Shown here one piece after another: positions 50,411 through 58,762 of a DNA stretch of 64,000 nt. The translations under genes were made by a program, and so were the position numbers. Under the pieces are notes generated by a model. That model was not told the DNA's origin and did not search any database. It saw only the letters and a program-made list of their open reading frames with translations. Every line of letters starts with the position of its first letter. Within the stretch, counting starts at the first letter, position 1. This DNA is from Bog-375 sp049587755 (lineage in GTDB: Bacteria; Acidobacteriota; Terriglobia; Bryobacterales; Bryobacteraceae). Location: NCBI GenBank assembly GCA_049587755.1, contig JBAVEN010000063.1:62001-126000 (forward strand), read 5' to 3'.

Positions 50411-51100
50411 ATGACTGCCGCGCAGTGGAAGTCTGGACGTGAGAAGGCGGGCTTGAGCCAGGTTGTGGCCGCGCGTTCGCTGAAAGTGTCGCAGCCGTAT
50501 CTGTCGCAACTCGAAGCGGGGTTGAGGGTGGCCAGTGCTGAACTTGCGCGCAAGGCAGCGAAGCTTTACGAACTGCCTACGGCCCTCCCCCTGCCCGAGC
50601 CGTTGAACGTTCGGGGAGGGACGCCGGACGAACTTCAGCGAAAGCTTGCCTCTCTCGGTTACCCCGGCTTCGAACATGTTCGTTCCAAGGCGGTGAGCAA
50701 TCCCGCTGAAGTAATGCTCAGCGCCGTGGTGAAGCCCGACTTGGACACGCGCTTGACGGAAGCTCTGCCCTGGGTCCTGAGCACGTATACCGATCTGAAT
50801 TGGGAATGGCTGCGAGACCTCGCCAAATTGAACAACGCTCAAAACCGCCTGGGTTATCTCGTGCATCTCGCAGAGCAAACCGCGCGCGCTTTGCCGGCGG
50901 GCCAGAGTGCCGTTCGAGTCCTGTCTCGATGGGAAAACGAACTCGAAGAGGCCCGCCTCGCCCGTGAAGGAACGCTCTGCCGCGATTCGATGCCGGAGTC
51001 CGAGCGCACTTGGTTAAGGGCAAATCGTCCTGAAGCCGCTGCCCATTGGAGCCTGCTGACCGGCCTCACAGCCGAGCAACTACCGTATGCCGCGCATTAA
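50411..51100 (+). CDS. XRE-family HTH regulator, candidate antitoxin
   Basis: 229 residues from ATG 50411. The Cro/CI-type HTH is at the N-terminus: WKSGREKAGLSQVVAARSLKVSQPYLSQLEAGLRVASAELARKAAKLYELP (in part). The C-terminal 160 residues are helical and unrecognised (VKPDLDTRLTEALPWVLSTYTDLNWEWLRDLAKLNNAQNRLGYLVHLAEQ). The downstream gene overlaps its end by 14 nt. A perfect palindrome just upstream suggests autorepression. The pair resembles toxin-antitoxin or abortive-infection modules with an XRE partner; activity is not demonstrated. Confidence 0.75.
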   Translation: MTAAQWKSGREKAGLSQVVAARSLKVSQPYLSQLEAGLRVASAELARKAAKLYELPTALPLPEPLNVRGGTPDELQRKLASLGYPGFEHVRSKAVSNPAEVMLSAVVKPDLDTRLTEALPWVLSTYTDLNWEWLRDLAKLNNAQNRLGYLVHLAEQTARALPAGQSAVRVLSRWENELEEARLAREGTLCRDSMPESERTWLRANRPEAAAHWSLLTGLTAEQLPYAAH

Positions 51101-51629
51101 AGAGTCGCCGGAGCCGTGGCGATCTTTCTTCGCTGAAGTGGACTCCTACCTCAACGAAGACGTCCAACTGCATTGCTGCGGGGGCTTCGTCGTGACACAA
51201 CTCTACGGCGTGGCCCGCACCACGAGCGACGTCGATTTCCTGGCCGTCGTGCCGAACGTGATGAGCGAACTAATGAAGATCGGCGGGAAAGGGTCCGACT
51301 TGCACCAAAAGCATAGGGTCTATCTGGATGCCGTGACCGTCGCCACGCCGCCCGAGAACTACGAAGATCGCTTGGTGCCCATGTTCCTCGGCGCGTGGCG
51401 CCGCCTCCACCTCTTCGCGCTCGAAGCTCACGATCTGGCGCTTTCCAAACTGGAGCGGAACGCGGAGCGCGACCGTGACGACGTGCAGGCGCTTGCACGA
51501 GCGGGCTATCTAAGGCCGGAGGTTCTGAAGGAGCGCTACTGCACCGAACTTCGCCCGAATCTCTTGGCCCACGAAAGCCGTCATGACTTGACGCTTCAAC
51601 TGTGGCTTGAGTCTTATTGGCCGCTTTGA
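51087..51629 (+). CDS. DUF6036-like nucleotidyltransferase-fold protein, candidate toxin
   Basis: 180 residues from ATG 51087, overlapping the XRE gene by 14 nt. The nucleotidyltransferase-type segment is CGGFVVTQLYGVARTTSDVDFLAVVP: G-G-F, then T-S-D-V-D, the DxD metal pair of pol-beta-like enzymes. Then FLGAWRRLHLFALEAHDLALSKLERNAERDRDDVQALARAGYLRPEVLKERY, the helical part typical of DUF6036/AbiEii-like proteins (KLxRxxERDxxDVxxL). AbiEii/MenT relatives inactivate tRNA by adding nucleotides; a similar action here is inference. Confidence 0.7.
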   Translation: MPRIKESPEPWRSFFAEVDSYLNEDVQLHCCGGFVVTQLYGVARTTSDVDFLAVVPNVMSELMKIGGKGSDLHQKHRVYLDAVTVATPPENYEDRLVPMFLGAWRRLHLFALEAHDLALSKLERNAERDRDDVQALARAGYLRPEVLKERYCTELRPNLLAHESRHDLTLQLWLESYWPL

Positions 51630-51722
51630 ACCTGAAAGCCCGCTCGCCCATCGGCTTCAAAAGAGTTGCGGCCTATCCATACAACCGGAGCGCGACACGT
51701 TACTGCCGTGCCGATCCTCTGT

Positions 51723-52445
51723 TCATGGCACGGGCACCAATAGCGCTTTGCCGATCACACTCGTCAAGCCCTCCAACATGTCCCTGAAGCTTGCAGTAAG
51801 CGACGGTGTCGTGCGGAGCTGCCAAAGATGTTCGGCGTTTTGCCATGCCGACTCCCGAGACGCTCTGACGCTCCAGGCGGCGATTGTATCTTCCAGGTGA
51901 GAGACCGGCGGGAGCGCCCCGCCGGGGAGTCGCACGTTCAGCGTGTGCTTGGCGGATTCGATGAGCGCGTCAAGCGTGGAATTGAGCGCGGTGTAGTCGC
52001 CATAGTGCGCTCCTCCGGAATCTGGAGTCGTACCCGTCATCTGACAAGTGGCGAGGATGGCTTCAGGCAGGTCGTGATTGATGTGGGCATTGATGCCGGC
52101 AAGCGCGAACTGGATTCGCGCGACCGCACTCTGGTTCCGGCTATCGAACAAAACTTGCCAGCAAGTGGGTGTTGCCTCGTCGGAGAGGGAGGATTTGAGG
52201 GCGGAAAAGTAGAAACCTGCGAATTGCACGTCGAGTTGGGCCAGCCATGCGGGATCGGCGAATCCGCCGCTGGAAACTCGCGCCTCGACCGCCTGCGTCA
52301 CCTGCAAATATAGCCAGTTGAACCATTTCAGGCCATCTGCGTCGGCACAAGTGGCGCCGATGCACTGGAGAGTCTGGAGAACATCCGAGATCGATTGCGG
52401 AGCGGCCTGAACTGCTGTAACGAGCGTAGTGTCGTACGGAAACAT
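51723..52445 (-). CDS. DUF5995 family protein
   Basis: 240 residues. The family pattern is seen in WFNWLYLQVTQAVEARVSSGGFADPAWLAQLDVQFAGFYFSALKS, CWQVLFDSRNQSAVARIQFALAGINAHINHDLPEAILAT and DYTALNSTLDALIES. The NAHINHD motif with its two His and Asp could bind a metal. Function of DUF5995 is unknown; it is best known from actinobacteria. It is the last gene on the minus strand of the CPBP cluster (53 nt after CPBP1 in transcription order). Confidence 0.75.
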   Translation of the reverse strand: MFPYDTTLVTAVQAAPQSISDVLQTLQCIGATCADADGLKWFNWLYLQVTQAVEARVSSGGFADPAWLAQLDVQFAGFYFSALKSSLSDEATPTCWQVLFDSRNQSAVARIQFALAGINAHINHDLPEAILATCQMTGTTPDSGGAHYGDYTALNSTLDALIESAKHTLNVRLPGGALPPVSHLEDTIAAWSVRASRESAWQNAEHLWQLRTTPSLTASFRDMLEGLTSVIGKALLVPVP

Positions 52446-52498
52446 GCTCCATCTCAGTTTACGAAGAATAGGGAAGGCCCTCTTTCCGCCAGATAAGA

Positions 52499-53434
52499 CT
52501 AAAGCGCCCCGGAAGCGCCATGGGCCGCGCCGCCCCAGGTGATAACCGCATCGAGGAAAACGTTAAGCATCCAGTGGACCACTACAACGGGCCAGATGCT
52601 GCGGGTGGCCAGCACGACGGTGCTGGTGGCTATGCCCCACACCAGCGTGCCCCAAAGCTCCGGGATCGGCTTGCCGAGATGCCAGGCGGTGTAGGAGAGC
52701 ATCGAAACCAGGATGGCGTAGTAGCCGAATAGGAGCGGCCCCGGGATGCCATGCGTTCCGGGCAGCGCCTCTCGGTCGCGGGCGTTATATAGGCCGAACA
52801 GCAGGTACCCGCGAAAGATAAACTCGATGGCCACGAAGAAGAGGAAGTAACCGGCCTCGTAGATTGCAAACTCACCCACGCTGGCGAACGGCCCGCGGTA
52901 CAGGGGGTAAAGCGCTCGCATGCCGGGATCGCGCGTGCTCAGGTAGAACGCCGGTGCGCTGAAGATCAAGAGCATCGCGGCGGAGAGCAGGGCCAGCCCC
53001 CAACGGTCACGGTGCGGCAGCCCGAGCCCGTAGTCGCGCAGGTCCTGGTGATAGACCAGCTTGATGAGCAGGATGGGGACTACCACGACGAACACGAAGC
53101 CGGCCAGAAAGCTCAGCCACTCCTGGTCCCAAGGCACGCCGGGCAGGATGTGGGCACGTGTCGCCGGATCGCTCCCCGGGCCGCCCCAGCCGCTCCAAAG
53201 CCAGGTCAGCAAGTCGAGTTTGCCGTGCGCTCCCCACAGCATAATGAGCACGAACGCGCTGCCGAGGATCATCCCGATCGGGTCATGAAACAGCCGGACG
53301 ATGCTGTTGTAGATCAGCTTGAGGACCGTGAGCACACCCGGGTTGTCGAGCTCGGCCTCCGTCACGCGAATGGGGCGGGGATGCCTGGCCTCGTCGCGAG
53401 CTTGTATTGGTTTGGTGGCAGTCTGCGGAAGCAT
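52499..53434 (-). CDS. CPBP-family intramembrane protease-like protein, catalytic motifs largely kept
   Basis: 311 residues with about eight membrane helices. The CPBP/Abi signatures: motif 1 AIEFIFRGYLLFGL (E-x3-R; the first of the usual Glu pair is Ile), motif 2 SYTAWHLGKPIPELWG (x3-His), motif 3 VVHWMLNVFLDAV (His-x3-Asn). The Glu, both His and Asn needed for activity are present. A cytoplasmic N-terminal region precedes the first helix. CPBP proteases process prenylated CAAX proteins in eukaryotes and are often linked to bacteriocin immunity or membrane-protein quality control in bacteria. Third in order after CPBP2 and the epimerase. Confidence 0.82.
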   Translation of the reverse strand: MLPQTATKPIQARDEARHPRPIRVTEAELDNPGVLTVLKLIYNSIVRLFHDPIGMILGSAFVLIMLWGAHGKLDLLTWLWSGWGGPGSDPATRAHILPGVPWDQEWLSFLAGFVFVVVVPILLIKLVYHQDLRDYGLGLPHRDRWGLALLSAAMLLIFSAPAFYLSTRDPGMRALYPLYRGPFASVGEFAIYEAGYFLFFVAIEFIFRGYLLFGLYNARDREALPGTHGIPGPLLFGYYAILVSMLSYTAWHLGKPIPELWGTLVWGIATSTVVLATRSIWPVVVVHWMLNVFLDAVITWGGAAHGASGAL

Positions 53435-53448
53435 GGTTCCTCCTGGCG

Positions 53449-54879
53449 TCAGCCTAAGCGCCGCCGGACGGCGTATAACAGCCGAATCGCCTCATTGATG
53501 ATCAGTGGCACGAGACCCATCGGAACGGCCAGCACGGCGGCTCGCAGCCACGGATTCTTGTCGCCGGGCAGGGCTGGCGAGAAATGCCAGAGCTGCAGCC
53601 ACAGTTGGTTGGGGATCTCGACCGCCAGAAACGCCGCAGCGCCCGCCGCGAACTGCGCGATGGCGGCGCGGCCCGCCAGCAGATAAGAGATGGCGCCGAT
53701 GATGAGCCCGAAGAACCCGAACATCGCCACCACGATCAGCCAACCGGGTGTGTAGACATACCAGTGCGCCAGGTATGCAAGGCTCTCGACGATCACGCCG
53801 ACCAGCGCTGCCAGTGTGAAGGTCTTGATCGCCCGGTCGCGCGGCACCTCGGCGGTAATGTGGTCGGCCCGCTCGGTCCGGACCTCCCAGTCCGCAACCT
53901 CGGCACGGACGCCGTCCTCCAGCGGCGTGGTGGCCACCCATCCGAAGTCTCGCTGCGCAGCCGCCGGCGTGACGGCCCAACTCGTCTGACGCACTTCCCG
54001 CACCTTGTCCCTCGTGATCAGTGGGCGAGTACGGGTGAAGGCATGCAGCCACTCGGAAAGCACGCCAACGACCCACAGCGCCGCGTGCGGAACGAGGATA
54101 GGGATGCTGAACTTCTTGCCCATTACGGTCCCGATGTCGGCGATGAATTCTGAGGATGTGTTCGTAGTCGGGTTGGCCAGGAAATACGTCCGGTTCAGGG
54201 CCGCCGGACTGGCGGCTCCCGCCGCCATGCCCCGCACCAGATCACCCACGTAGATGAAAGAGAGCGTCTTTTCCGCCAGCCCGATCCGCGGCCGGATTCC
54301 GGCCCGTACCGCGGGAAACGTCCCGCGCGAAATGTCGGTCTCCCGCTCACCGAAGACCGACACCGGCCGCACGATCGTTACCGGCACGCCGCGCTCCGCA
54401 AACTGCATCACGACATCCTCGGCGTCGCGCTTGGACTCCCCGTACCAGGAGACGGGATGGCGCGGGGCCTTCTCGTCAATTGGCGCCGGTGATGGAGCGG
54501 GTCCGGCGGCCGCCTGGCTGGACGTGTACAGGAAGCGGCGGAAGCCGGGGCCGCGCCCGGCCAGAACCGCTTCCAGCAGTTTGCGCGTACCCTCCAGGTT
54601 GGTCCTTCGAAATTCGGCCTCCGACGTGCCCATCACCAGGCCGCCGAGATGGTAAACGATCTCAACCCCGCGCACCGCCTCCGCAAGACCTAGCCCTGTC
54701 CGCAAGTCGCCCACGACGAGCTGAAGCCGATCGCCATACCGGTCTGACAGCGGTGCCAGCGAACGGAGATCGGCGGTCGGCCGCACCAGTCCCACCACCT
54801 CGTCTCCCCTCGTCAGAAGGAGTTCCGCCAGGTGCGAGCCGATGAAACCGTTGACGCCTGTCACCAGAACCTTGGCCAT
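53449..54879 (-). CDS. Extended-SDR epimerase/dehydratase fused to a membrane domain
   Basis: 476 residues. Residues about 1-330: Rossmann VTGVNGFIGSHLAELLLTRGDEVVGLVRP, VVGDLRTG, YHLGGLVMG, FLYTSSQAAAG and the catalytic YGESK (Tyr about residue 145, YxxxK), then PVTIVRPVSVFGERET. This is the NAD-dependent epimerase/3-beta-HSD branch of extended SDRs. Residues about 350-476 hold three to four membrane helices (FTLAALVGVIVESLAYLAHWYVY, PGWLIVVAMFGFFGLIIGAISYLLAG, IAQFAAGAAAFLAVEIPNQLWLQLW). The fused membrane part suggests a lipid or membrane-bound substrate. It lies 14 nt after which CPBP1 begins and 34 nt after CPBP2. Confidence 0.85.
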   Translation of the reverse strand: MAKVLVTGVNGFIGSHLAELLLTRGDEVVGLVRPTADLRSLAPLSDRYGDRLQLVVGDLRTGLGLAEAVRGVEIVYHLGGLVMGTSEAEFRRTNLEGTRKLLEAVLAGRGPGFRRFLYTSSQAAAGPAPSPAPIDEKAPRHPVSWYGESKRDAEDVVMQFAERGVPVTIVRPVSVFGERETDISRGTFPAVRAGIRPRIGLAEKTLSFIYVGDLVRGMAAGAASPAALNRTYFLANPTTNTSSEFIADIGTVMGKKFSIPILVPHAALWVVGVLSEWLHAFTRTRPLITRDKVREVRQTSWAVTPAAAQRDFGWVATTPLEDGVRAEVADWEVRTERADHITAEVPRDRAIKTFTLAALVGVIVESLAYLAHWYVYTPGWLIVVAMFGFFGLIIGAISYLLAGRAAIAQFAAGAAAFLAVEIPNQLWLQLWHFSPALPGDKNPWLRAAVLAVPMGLVPLIINEAIRLLYAVRRRLG

Positions 54880-54913
54880 GCGATTGTCTCCTCCAGTGCC
54901 GATGCGGTTTGCT

Positions 54914-55642
54914 TCACCACATGCGGTGTGCCACGTTGAGCTTCAGGATCTCCCAGACGTCGGACCATATGCCGACGCTCCAGTGAATGAAAGCGAAGTA
55001 AACGAAACTCCGCAGTCTGAGGTTGAGGAAGCCCGCCGGAACGCCGGCGAGCAAAGCTGAGACGGCGAAGATCCACGGCAGCCCGGCGAGGCAGCAAGCC
55101 GACAGCGCGGTGGTGAGCAGAACAGCCGCCCACTGGGCGCCGCGCGAGCCCCCTAGCGCTTGTACCAGGCCAAAGAGCAGGAATCCGCGGAACAGGCCTT
55201 CGAAGCCGAAAGCGAACATGGCGTAGCTCACCAAGTGGAGGGCCACGTGGCCCGGTGTTAGAAAGCCGGGCTCGACCAGGTAGGTATAGTAGCTCTCGCT
55301 GCCGATGAACGCCGAGCCCAGCGGCGCGAGCAAGTAAACGGGGATGAGCAGGAGCAGCCACGTGGCCCCTTGACTCGTCTCGCCGAGCGAAAAACCAAAG
55401 TCCCGCAGCGGCTGGTGCAGCACGAAATGAGCCACGATATACGGAATCCCGAGACCGAAGACAAGCGTCCCAACGAAAACGACCCAGGTCCCGAAATATA
55501 CCGTACTGCCCAGAAAAGGGTGGCCGAGCCAACGCGACAATCGCTGCTCATGTCCAAACCCAAACCCCAGTAACCACAGCAGCGCCATGAAGAGAACCGC
55601 CGCCGTGAGCACAATCGGAAGCTTTCTGCTGGCAAGTGCCAT
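54914..55642 (-). CDS. CPBP-like membrane protein with degenerate active site
   Basis: 242 residues, about eight helices. It aligns with CPBP1: motif 1 FEGLFRGFLLFGL keeps Glu and Arg, but motif 2 reads TTALSACCLAGLPWIF, with no His where CPBP1 has TAWHLGKP, and motif 3 FIHWSVGIWSDV keeps His but has Gly instead of Asn. It is therefore probably a non-catalytic paralogue. GAGGAGGGG lies just upstream of the ATG and a TATAAT box 50 nt upstream. It is the first gene of the cluster. Confidence 0.75.
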   Translation of the reverse strand: MALASRKLPIVLTAAVLFMALLWLLGFGFGHEQRLSRWLGHPFLGSTVYFGTWVVFVGTLVFGLGIPYIVAHFVLHQPLRDFGFSLGETSQGATWLLLLIPVYLLAPLGSAFIGSESYYTYLVEPGFLTPGHVALHLVSYAMFAFGFEGLFRGFLLFGLVQALGGSRGAQWAAVLLTTALSACCLAGLPWIFAVSALLAGVPAGFLNLRLRSFVYFAFIHWSVGIWSDVWEILKLNVAHRMW

Positions 55643-55692
55643 GACCCCTCCTCAACACCGTGTGCCCGAACGTGTCGTTAGGTGGTTGAGAG

Positions 55693-55698
55693 ATTATA
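55693..55698 (-). promoter_or_regulatory. -10 box of the CPBP/epimerase cluster
   Basis: TATAAT on the minus strand, about 50 nt upstream of the first CPBP gene. No standard -35 hexamer at 16-18 nt. Confidence 0.4.
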
Positions 55699-55859
55699 CA
55701 TCACTTTGCCTCCCTCCCACCCTTCAAAAGAAGGACATCTCTACTTTGCCTTGACATTGGGCCGCGCCGCGGAAGCCGAGCCGGCAGCCCTGACGAATCC
55801 GGCGGTCGGCCACATGCGCGGGTGGGGCGTTTCTGGTCAGAGTAACGTTGAGCGATTCC

Positions 55860-56420
55860 TTAAGAATCGCAGCCGGGGCCGCCTGGCGACCCGCACTCTT
55901 TCCACAGCTTTTCCCAATTCCAGATCCCATACGCCACCTTGTTCGGCAGCGGGAATCCGAGCTGATGCGCGAGCATACACACCTGCCCGCGATGGTGGGC
56001 TTCGTGAGAAACCATGTAGCACAGCATTTCCAGGCCAACCGGCCAAGGCCGGGCCCAGCCGTCTCTGCGAAACTTCTCGACGCGGCCCCCACCGCCGCCG
56101 AGCGCTTCGGCGAGCATCTCCGCACAGCGAGCGGCACTCTCGGCCAATCCCGCGCGGGCCTGCCGCGGTGTCGAGTGCGCGCGGTTAAGCTGTCGTGGAA
56201 CCTTCAGGTGCGGAGCTGTAAGCCTGACCCACTTGGTGCGGACATTGTGCATGTGCGTAAAGATCGCCGCGATGGTGCGGGCCTTGCCCGGCGGTTTAGC
56301 TCTCCAGGCGGCAGGGTCAAGCTGTTCGATAAGAATCTGGTTGATGCGATCGTTGGCGGCAAACACCCGGACTGCGGCGGGGCCGAGTTGATTGTGAACC
56401 CTTTGTTGACGCGCGGTCAC
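55860..56420 (-). CDS. DinB-family protein
   Basis: 186 residues from GTG 56420 with AAGGAG upstream. It is a second, unrelated-looking DinB protein: FAANDRINQILIEQLDPAAWRAKPPGKARTIAAIFTHMHNVRTKW (in part), then LEMLCYMVSHEAHHRGQVCMLAHQLGF and YGIWNWEKLWKE. Metal-binding His in FTHMHN and HEAHHRGQ. DinB/YfiT folds often work as metal-dependent thiol or other transferases; the partner is not known. A C-terminal PGGPGCDS tail is short. Its relation to the CPBP cluster is only proximity. Confidence 0.85.
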   Translation of the reverse strand: MTARQQRVHNQLGPAAVRVFAANDRINQILIEQLDPAAWRAKPPGKARTIAAIFTHMHNVRTKWVRLTAPHLKVPRQLNRAHSTPRQARAGLAESAARCAEMLAEALGGGGGRVEKFRRDGWARPWPVGLEMLCYMVSHEAHHRGQVCMLAHQLGFPLPNKVAYGIWNWEKLWKECGSPGGPGCDS

Positions 56421-56642
56421 GGCTCCCCACTCCTTGACCTATAGTACGTCCGGGGCGATAGTCGCCCGAAGCTGACCATCTGGACGTGTCATCGAACCGT
56501 GGAATGGTCCTTGTTCGGCACTCCGCACCCGGACATTTCTTCCGGGCGCATACGTTTACTTCGAGGTTTTGGTCTGGCTCGCAGGCGGCTGGAAATGCGG
56601 CGCTGTAAGCAGGATGGGCCGCGGCGATTCAAATAAGCCGGC

Positions 56643-58058
56643 TCAATGCGCTTGGTCCGAGGTTTCGCATCCATCCCTGCGAAATTCGAAGCGCAGCAGC
56701 CGTGTGCCCTCGGCATCCTGGCCGGCATCGCTCGCCGGTTGAAACCTCCAGCGTCGCGCCGCGTTCACGGCTACCCTGTCAAAATACTTGCTCCCCGGGC
56801 GCGAGTCCAGTACCGCATCCACCACGGAACCCGACCGGTCGACTGTAACCCGCACACGGACCGTCACTATGCCCCGAATCGTTCCTAGAATCTCCCCAGG
56901 AACCTCGGGTACGAAGCGATCGACAACCGCTGTAGCAGGCAGCGTACCGGCCTTATTGTCTTTCACCTGCTCTGACGCCGCGGGGCTGGGCGCCGGCGTT
57001 TGCGCTGCGGGCGTTTCAGCGGCAACGGGCGCAGAAACTGGCCCGGCCGCCGGCTCCGCCGGAACGGCCGCAGGTTTCTCCTGCACCGCAGCTTGCTCCA
57101 CGGCTACAGGTCGAGGCGCGGTCGCAGAGGGCGAGTTCAACAGCCTGGTACCGGTCAGGATTGCGCCAGCCAGGATCATTCCCCCCAGGATGGCTCCCCC
57201 CACTGGCACAAGATACGGGTTCCGCTGCGCCTGTTTGGGCAGCACCGGTTCCGCGATTGAGACAATCTTCACCGGTTCTGGACCTGTCTGCGGCGCGGGC
57301 GAAGCCGGCTGCAAGGCGAGAGCAATATCCGCCAAGGAGCAGCGCAATCGAGGGTCCGATCGCAGCGAGCGGCGCGCGATATCGAGGAACGGCGCCTCCA
57401 ACGACTCCGGGATGACCGGATCGTTCGTCGCCGTTCCGTCCCAAACCGGCAGCCGCTGAGTCAGGACCTGCACCAGCGTCATGCCCAGCGACCAGACATC
57501 CCCTGCCGGCGTTATGCCGGCACGCCCCTCGGGCGGGCCATTCACATCCCGTGCCCACAAATCGTCGCCCGACTCTCCACTCCGCAGGAGGCCGTCGCTC
57601 GAGATCTTTACCCGATCGCCGGCAGCCATGATGTTGGTTGGCGTCAGGCAGCCATGGACGAAACCCGCGGCGTGAATGTACGCCAGGGTCTTCAGTACAG
57701 CCGTCAGCATTTCCCGTGCCTCTGCCGCCGCCAGCGGCCGGATCGGGATCACCTGCGACAGGTCCTCTTCGCTCCGCTCCATGACAACGTAGACCACGCC
57801 ATTGCCGTCGAGCTGACAAGTTCCGAAATGAAAGATGGAAAGCAACCCGGGATGCGACAGCCTGGCGGCAAGCTCCCGCCGCAACATCCAGACTTGCGCC
57901 GTAGCCGATTCGGCCGGCACCAGCTTGATGGCGGCCTTCTGCCGTGTGCCTTCGCCGTATTCCGTGAGGAACACAGCGCTGTGTGCGGAGCCACCCAGGT
58001 ACTGGCCCAGGTGGAATCTACCCTCGACAACCTGGCCTTCCCACTGCTTCCATTCCAC
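56643..58058 (-). CDS. Protein kinase-like pseudokinase fused to a TonB C-terminal domain
   Basis: About 471 residues from GTG 58058, with GGGGAG nine bases upstream. Residues 10-270 follow the Hanks kinase fold: Lys45 in AAIKLV and the alpha-C Glu62 are kept, but HRD is HGC (residues 135-137, no catalytic Asp), DFG is replaced by SDG (154-156), and the Gly-rich loop is degenerate. A membrane helix VPVGGAILGGMILAGAILTG (about residues 300) and a Pro/Ala linker follow. Residues about 395-460 are a TonB_C/energy-transducing domain (RGIVTVRVRVTVDRSGSVVDAVLDSRPGSKYFDRVAVNAARRWRFQPA). A non-catalytic sensor that transmits to the cell surface is the best guess. Confidence 0.85.
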   Translation of the reverse strand: MEWKQWEGQVVEGRFHLGQYLGGSAHSAVFLTEYGEGTRQKAAIKLVPAESATAQVWMLRRELAARLSHPGLLSIFHFGTCQLDGNGVVYVVMERSEEDLSQVIPIRPLAAAEAREMLTAVLKTLAYIHAAGFVHGCLTPTNIMAAGDRVKISSDGLLRSGESGDDLWARDVNGPPEGRAGITPAGDVWSLGMTLVQVLTQRLPVWDGTATNDPVIPESLEAPFLDIARRSLRSDPRLRCSLADIALALQPASPAPQTGPEPVKIVSIAEPVLPKQAQRNPYLVPVGGAILGGMILAGAILTGTRLLNSPSATAPRPVAVEQAAVQEKPAAVPAEPAAGPVSAPVAAETPAAQTPAPSPAASEQVKDNKAGTLPATAVVDRFVPEVPGEILGTIRGIVTVRVRVTVDRSGSVVDAVLDSRPGSKYFDRVAVNAARRWRFQPASDAGQDAEGTRLLRFEFRRDGCETSDQAH

Positions 58059-58357
58059 TATCGTGATCTCCCCGAGAGTAAACAAATGCGTTTTATTTTT
58101 GCTGAGAAGTCAATATTGTCTTCTGGGCGGTCTGAAGTCAATATTGTCTCTGATAGATTCGACGAAATCCGCCCTTCCCAGAGGCCGCCGGAGTTGTCTT
58201 ATACCACGAGTAATCACTGACTTACGGACTTTCTTTATAGGGATCTTCATTGAGCTCCCTTCCAGTTCCCCTCGGGAGCCCCCCGGCGGCTGGCGAGGCA
58301 ACGATCTCGCCCCGCCCGGCATTCACCGCCCACCCCGGCGCGATAAGAGAATGGGGT

Positions 58358-58738
58358 ATGCCCCGGGTGAGAATGGACAAGTGGCTCTGGGCCGCCCGAT
58401 TCTTCAAGACGCGCACGCTGGCGGCACGGGCATGCGAACTTGGCAGGATTGCGGCCAACGGCCAACCAGCCAAGGCGGCTCGCGAGGTCCGGGTCGGCGA
58501 CCTGTTGCAGGTGAAGAACGACAGCGGTGACTTCCAGGTGGAGGTCCTTGCTCTTAGTGAGATGCGCGGCCCGGCGCCGGTGGCCCAGGCTCTCTACCGC
58601 GAAACAGAGGCGAGCCGGGAGTTGCGGCTGAAGTTGGCCGAAGAGCGCAAAGCGATGCCGCACTTCGAATCGATGCGGGAAGGCAGACCATCGAAACGTG
58701 ATCGCCGTAAAATCGCCCGTCTGCGGGGCAGAAGCTGA
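58358..58738 (+). CDS. S4-domain RNA-binding protein (Hsp15-like)
   Basis: 126 residues from ATG 58358 (ATG 58373 alternative). The S4 domain is MDKWLWAARFFKTRTLAARACELGRIAANGQPAKAAREVRVGDLLQV (in part). The basic C-terminal tail MREGRPSKRDRRKIARLRGRS matches Hsp15/YrfH-like proteins that rescue stalled 50S subunits by binding nascent-chain-bearing tRNA. No other heat-shock gene is adjacent. Confidence 0.88.
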   Translation: MPRVRMDKWLWAARFFKTRTLAARACELGRIAANGQPAKAAREVRVGDLLQVKNDSGDFQVEVLALSEMRGPAPVAQALYRETEASRELRLKLAEERKAMPHFESMREGRPSKRDRRKIARLRGRS

Positions 58739-58762
58739 CGATCGAGGGGCTGGGCCTCGGTT

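Noticed and set aside
50047..50553. Minus-strand open frame covering tRNA-Leu
   Set aside because: Its C-terminus is simply the reverse translation of the tRNA; no protein family is visible upstream.
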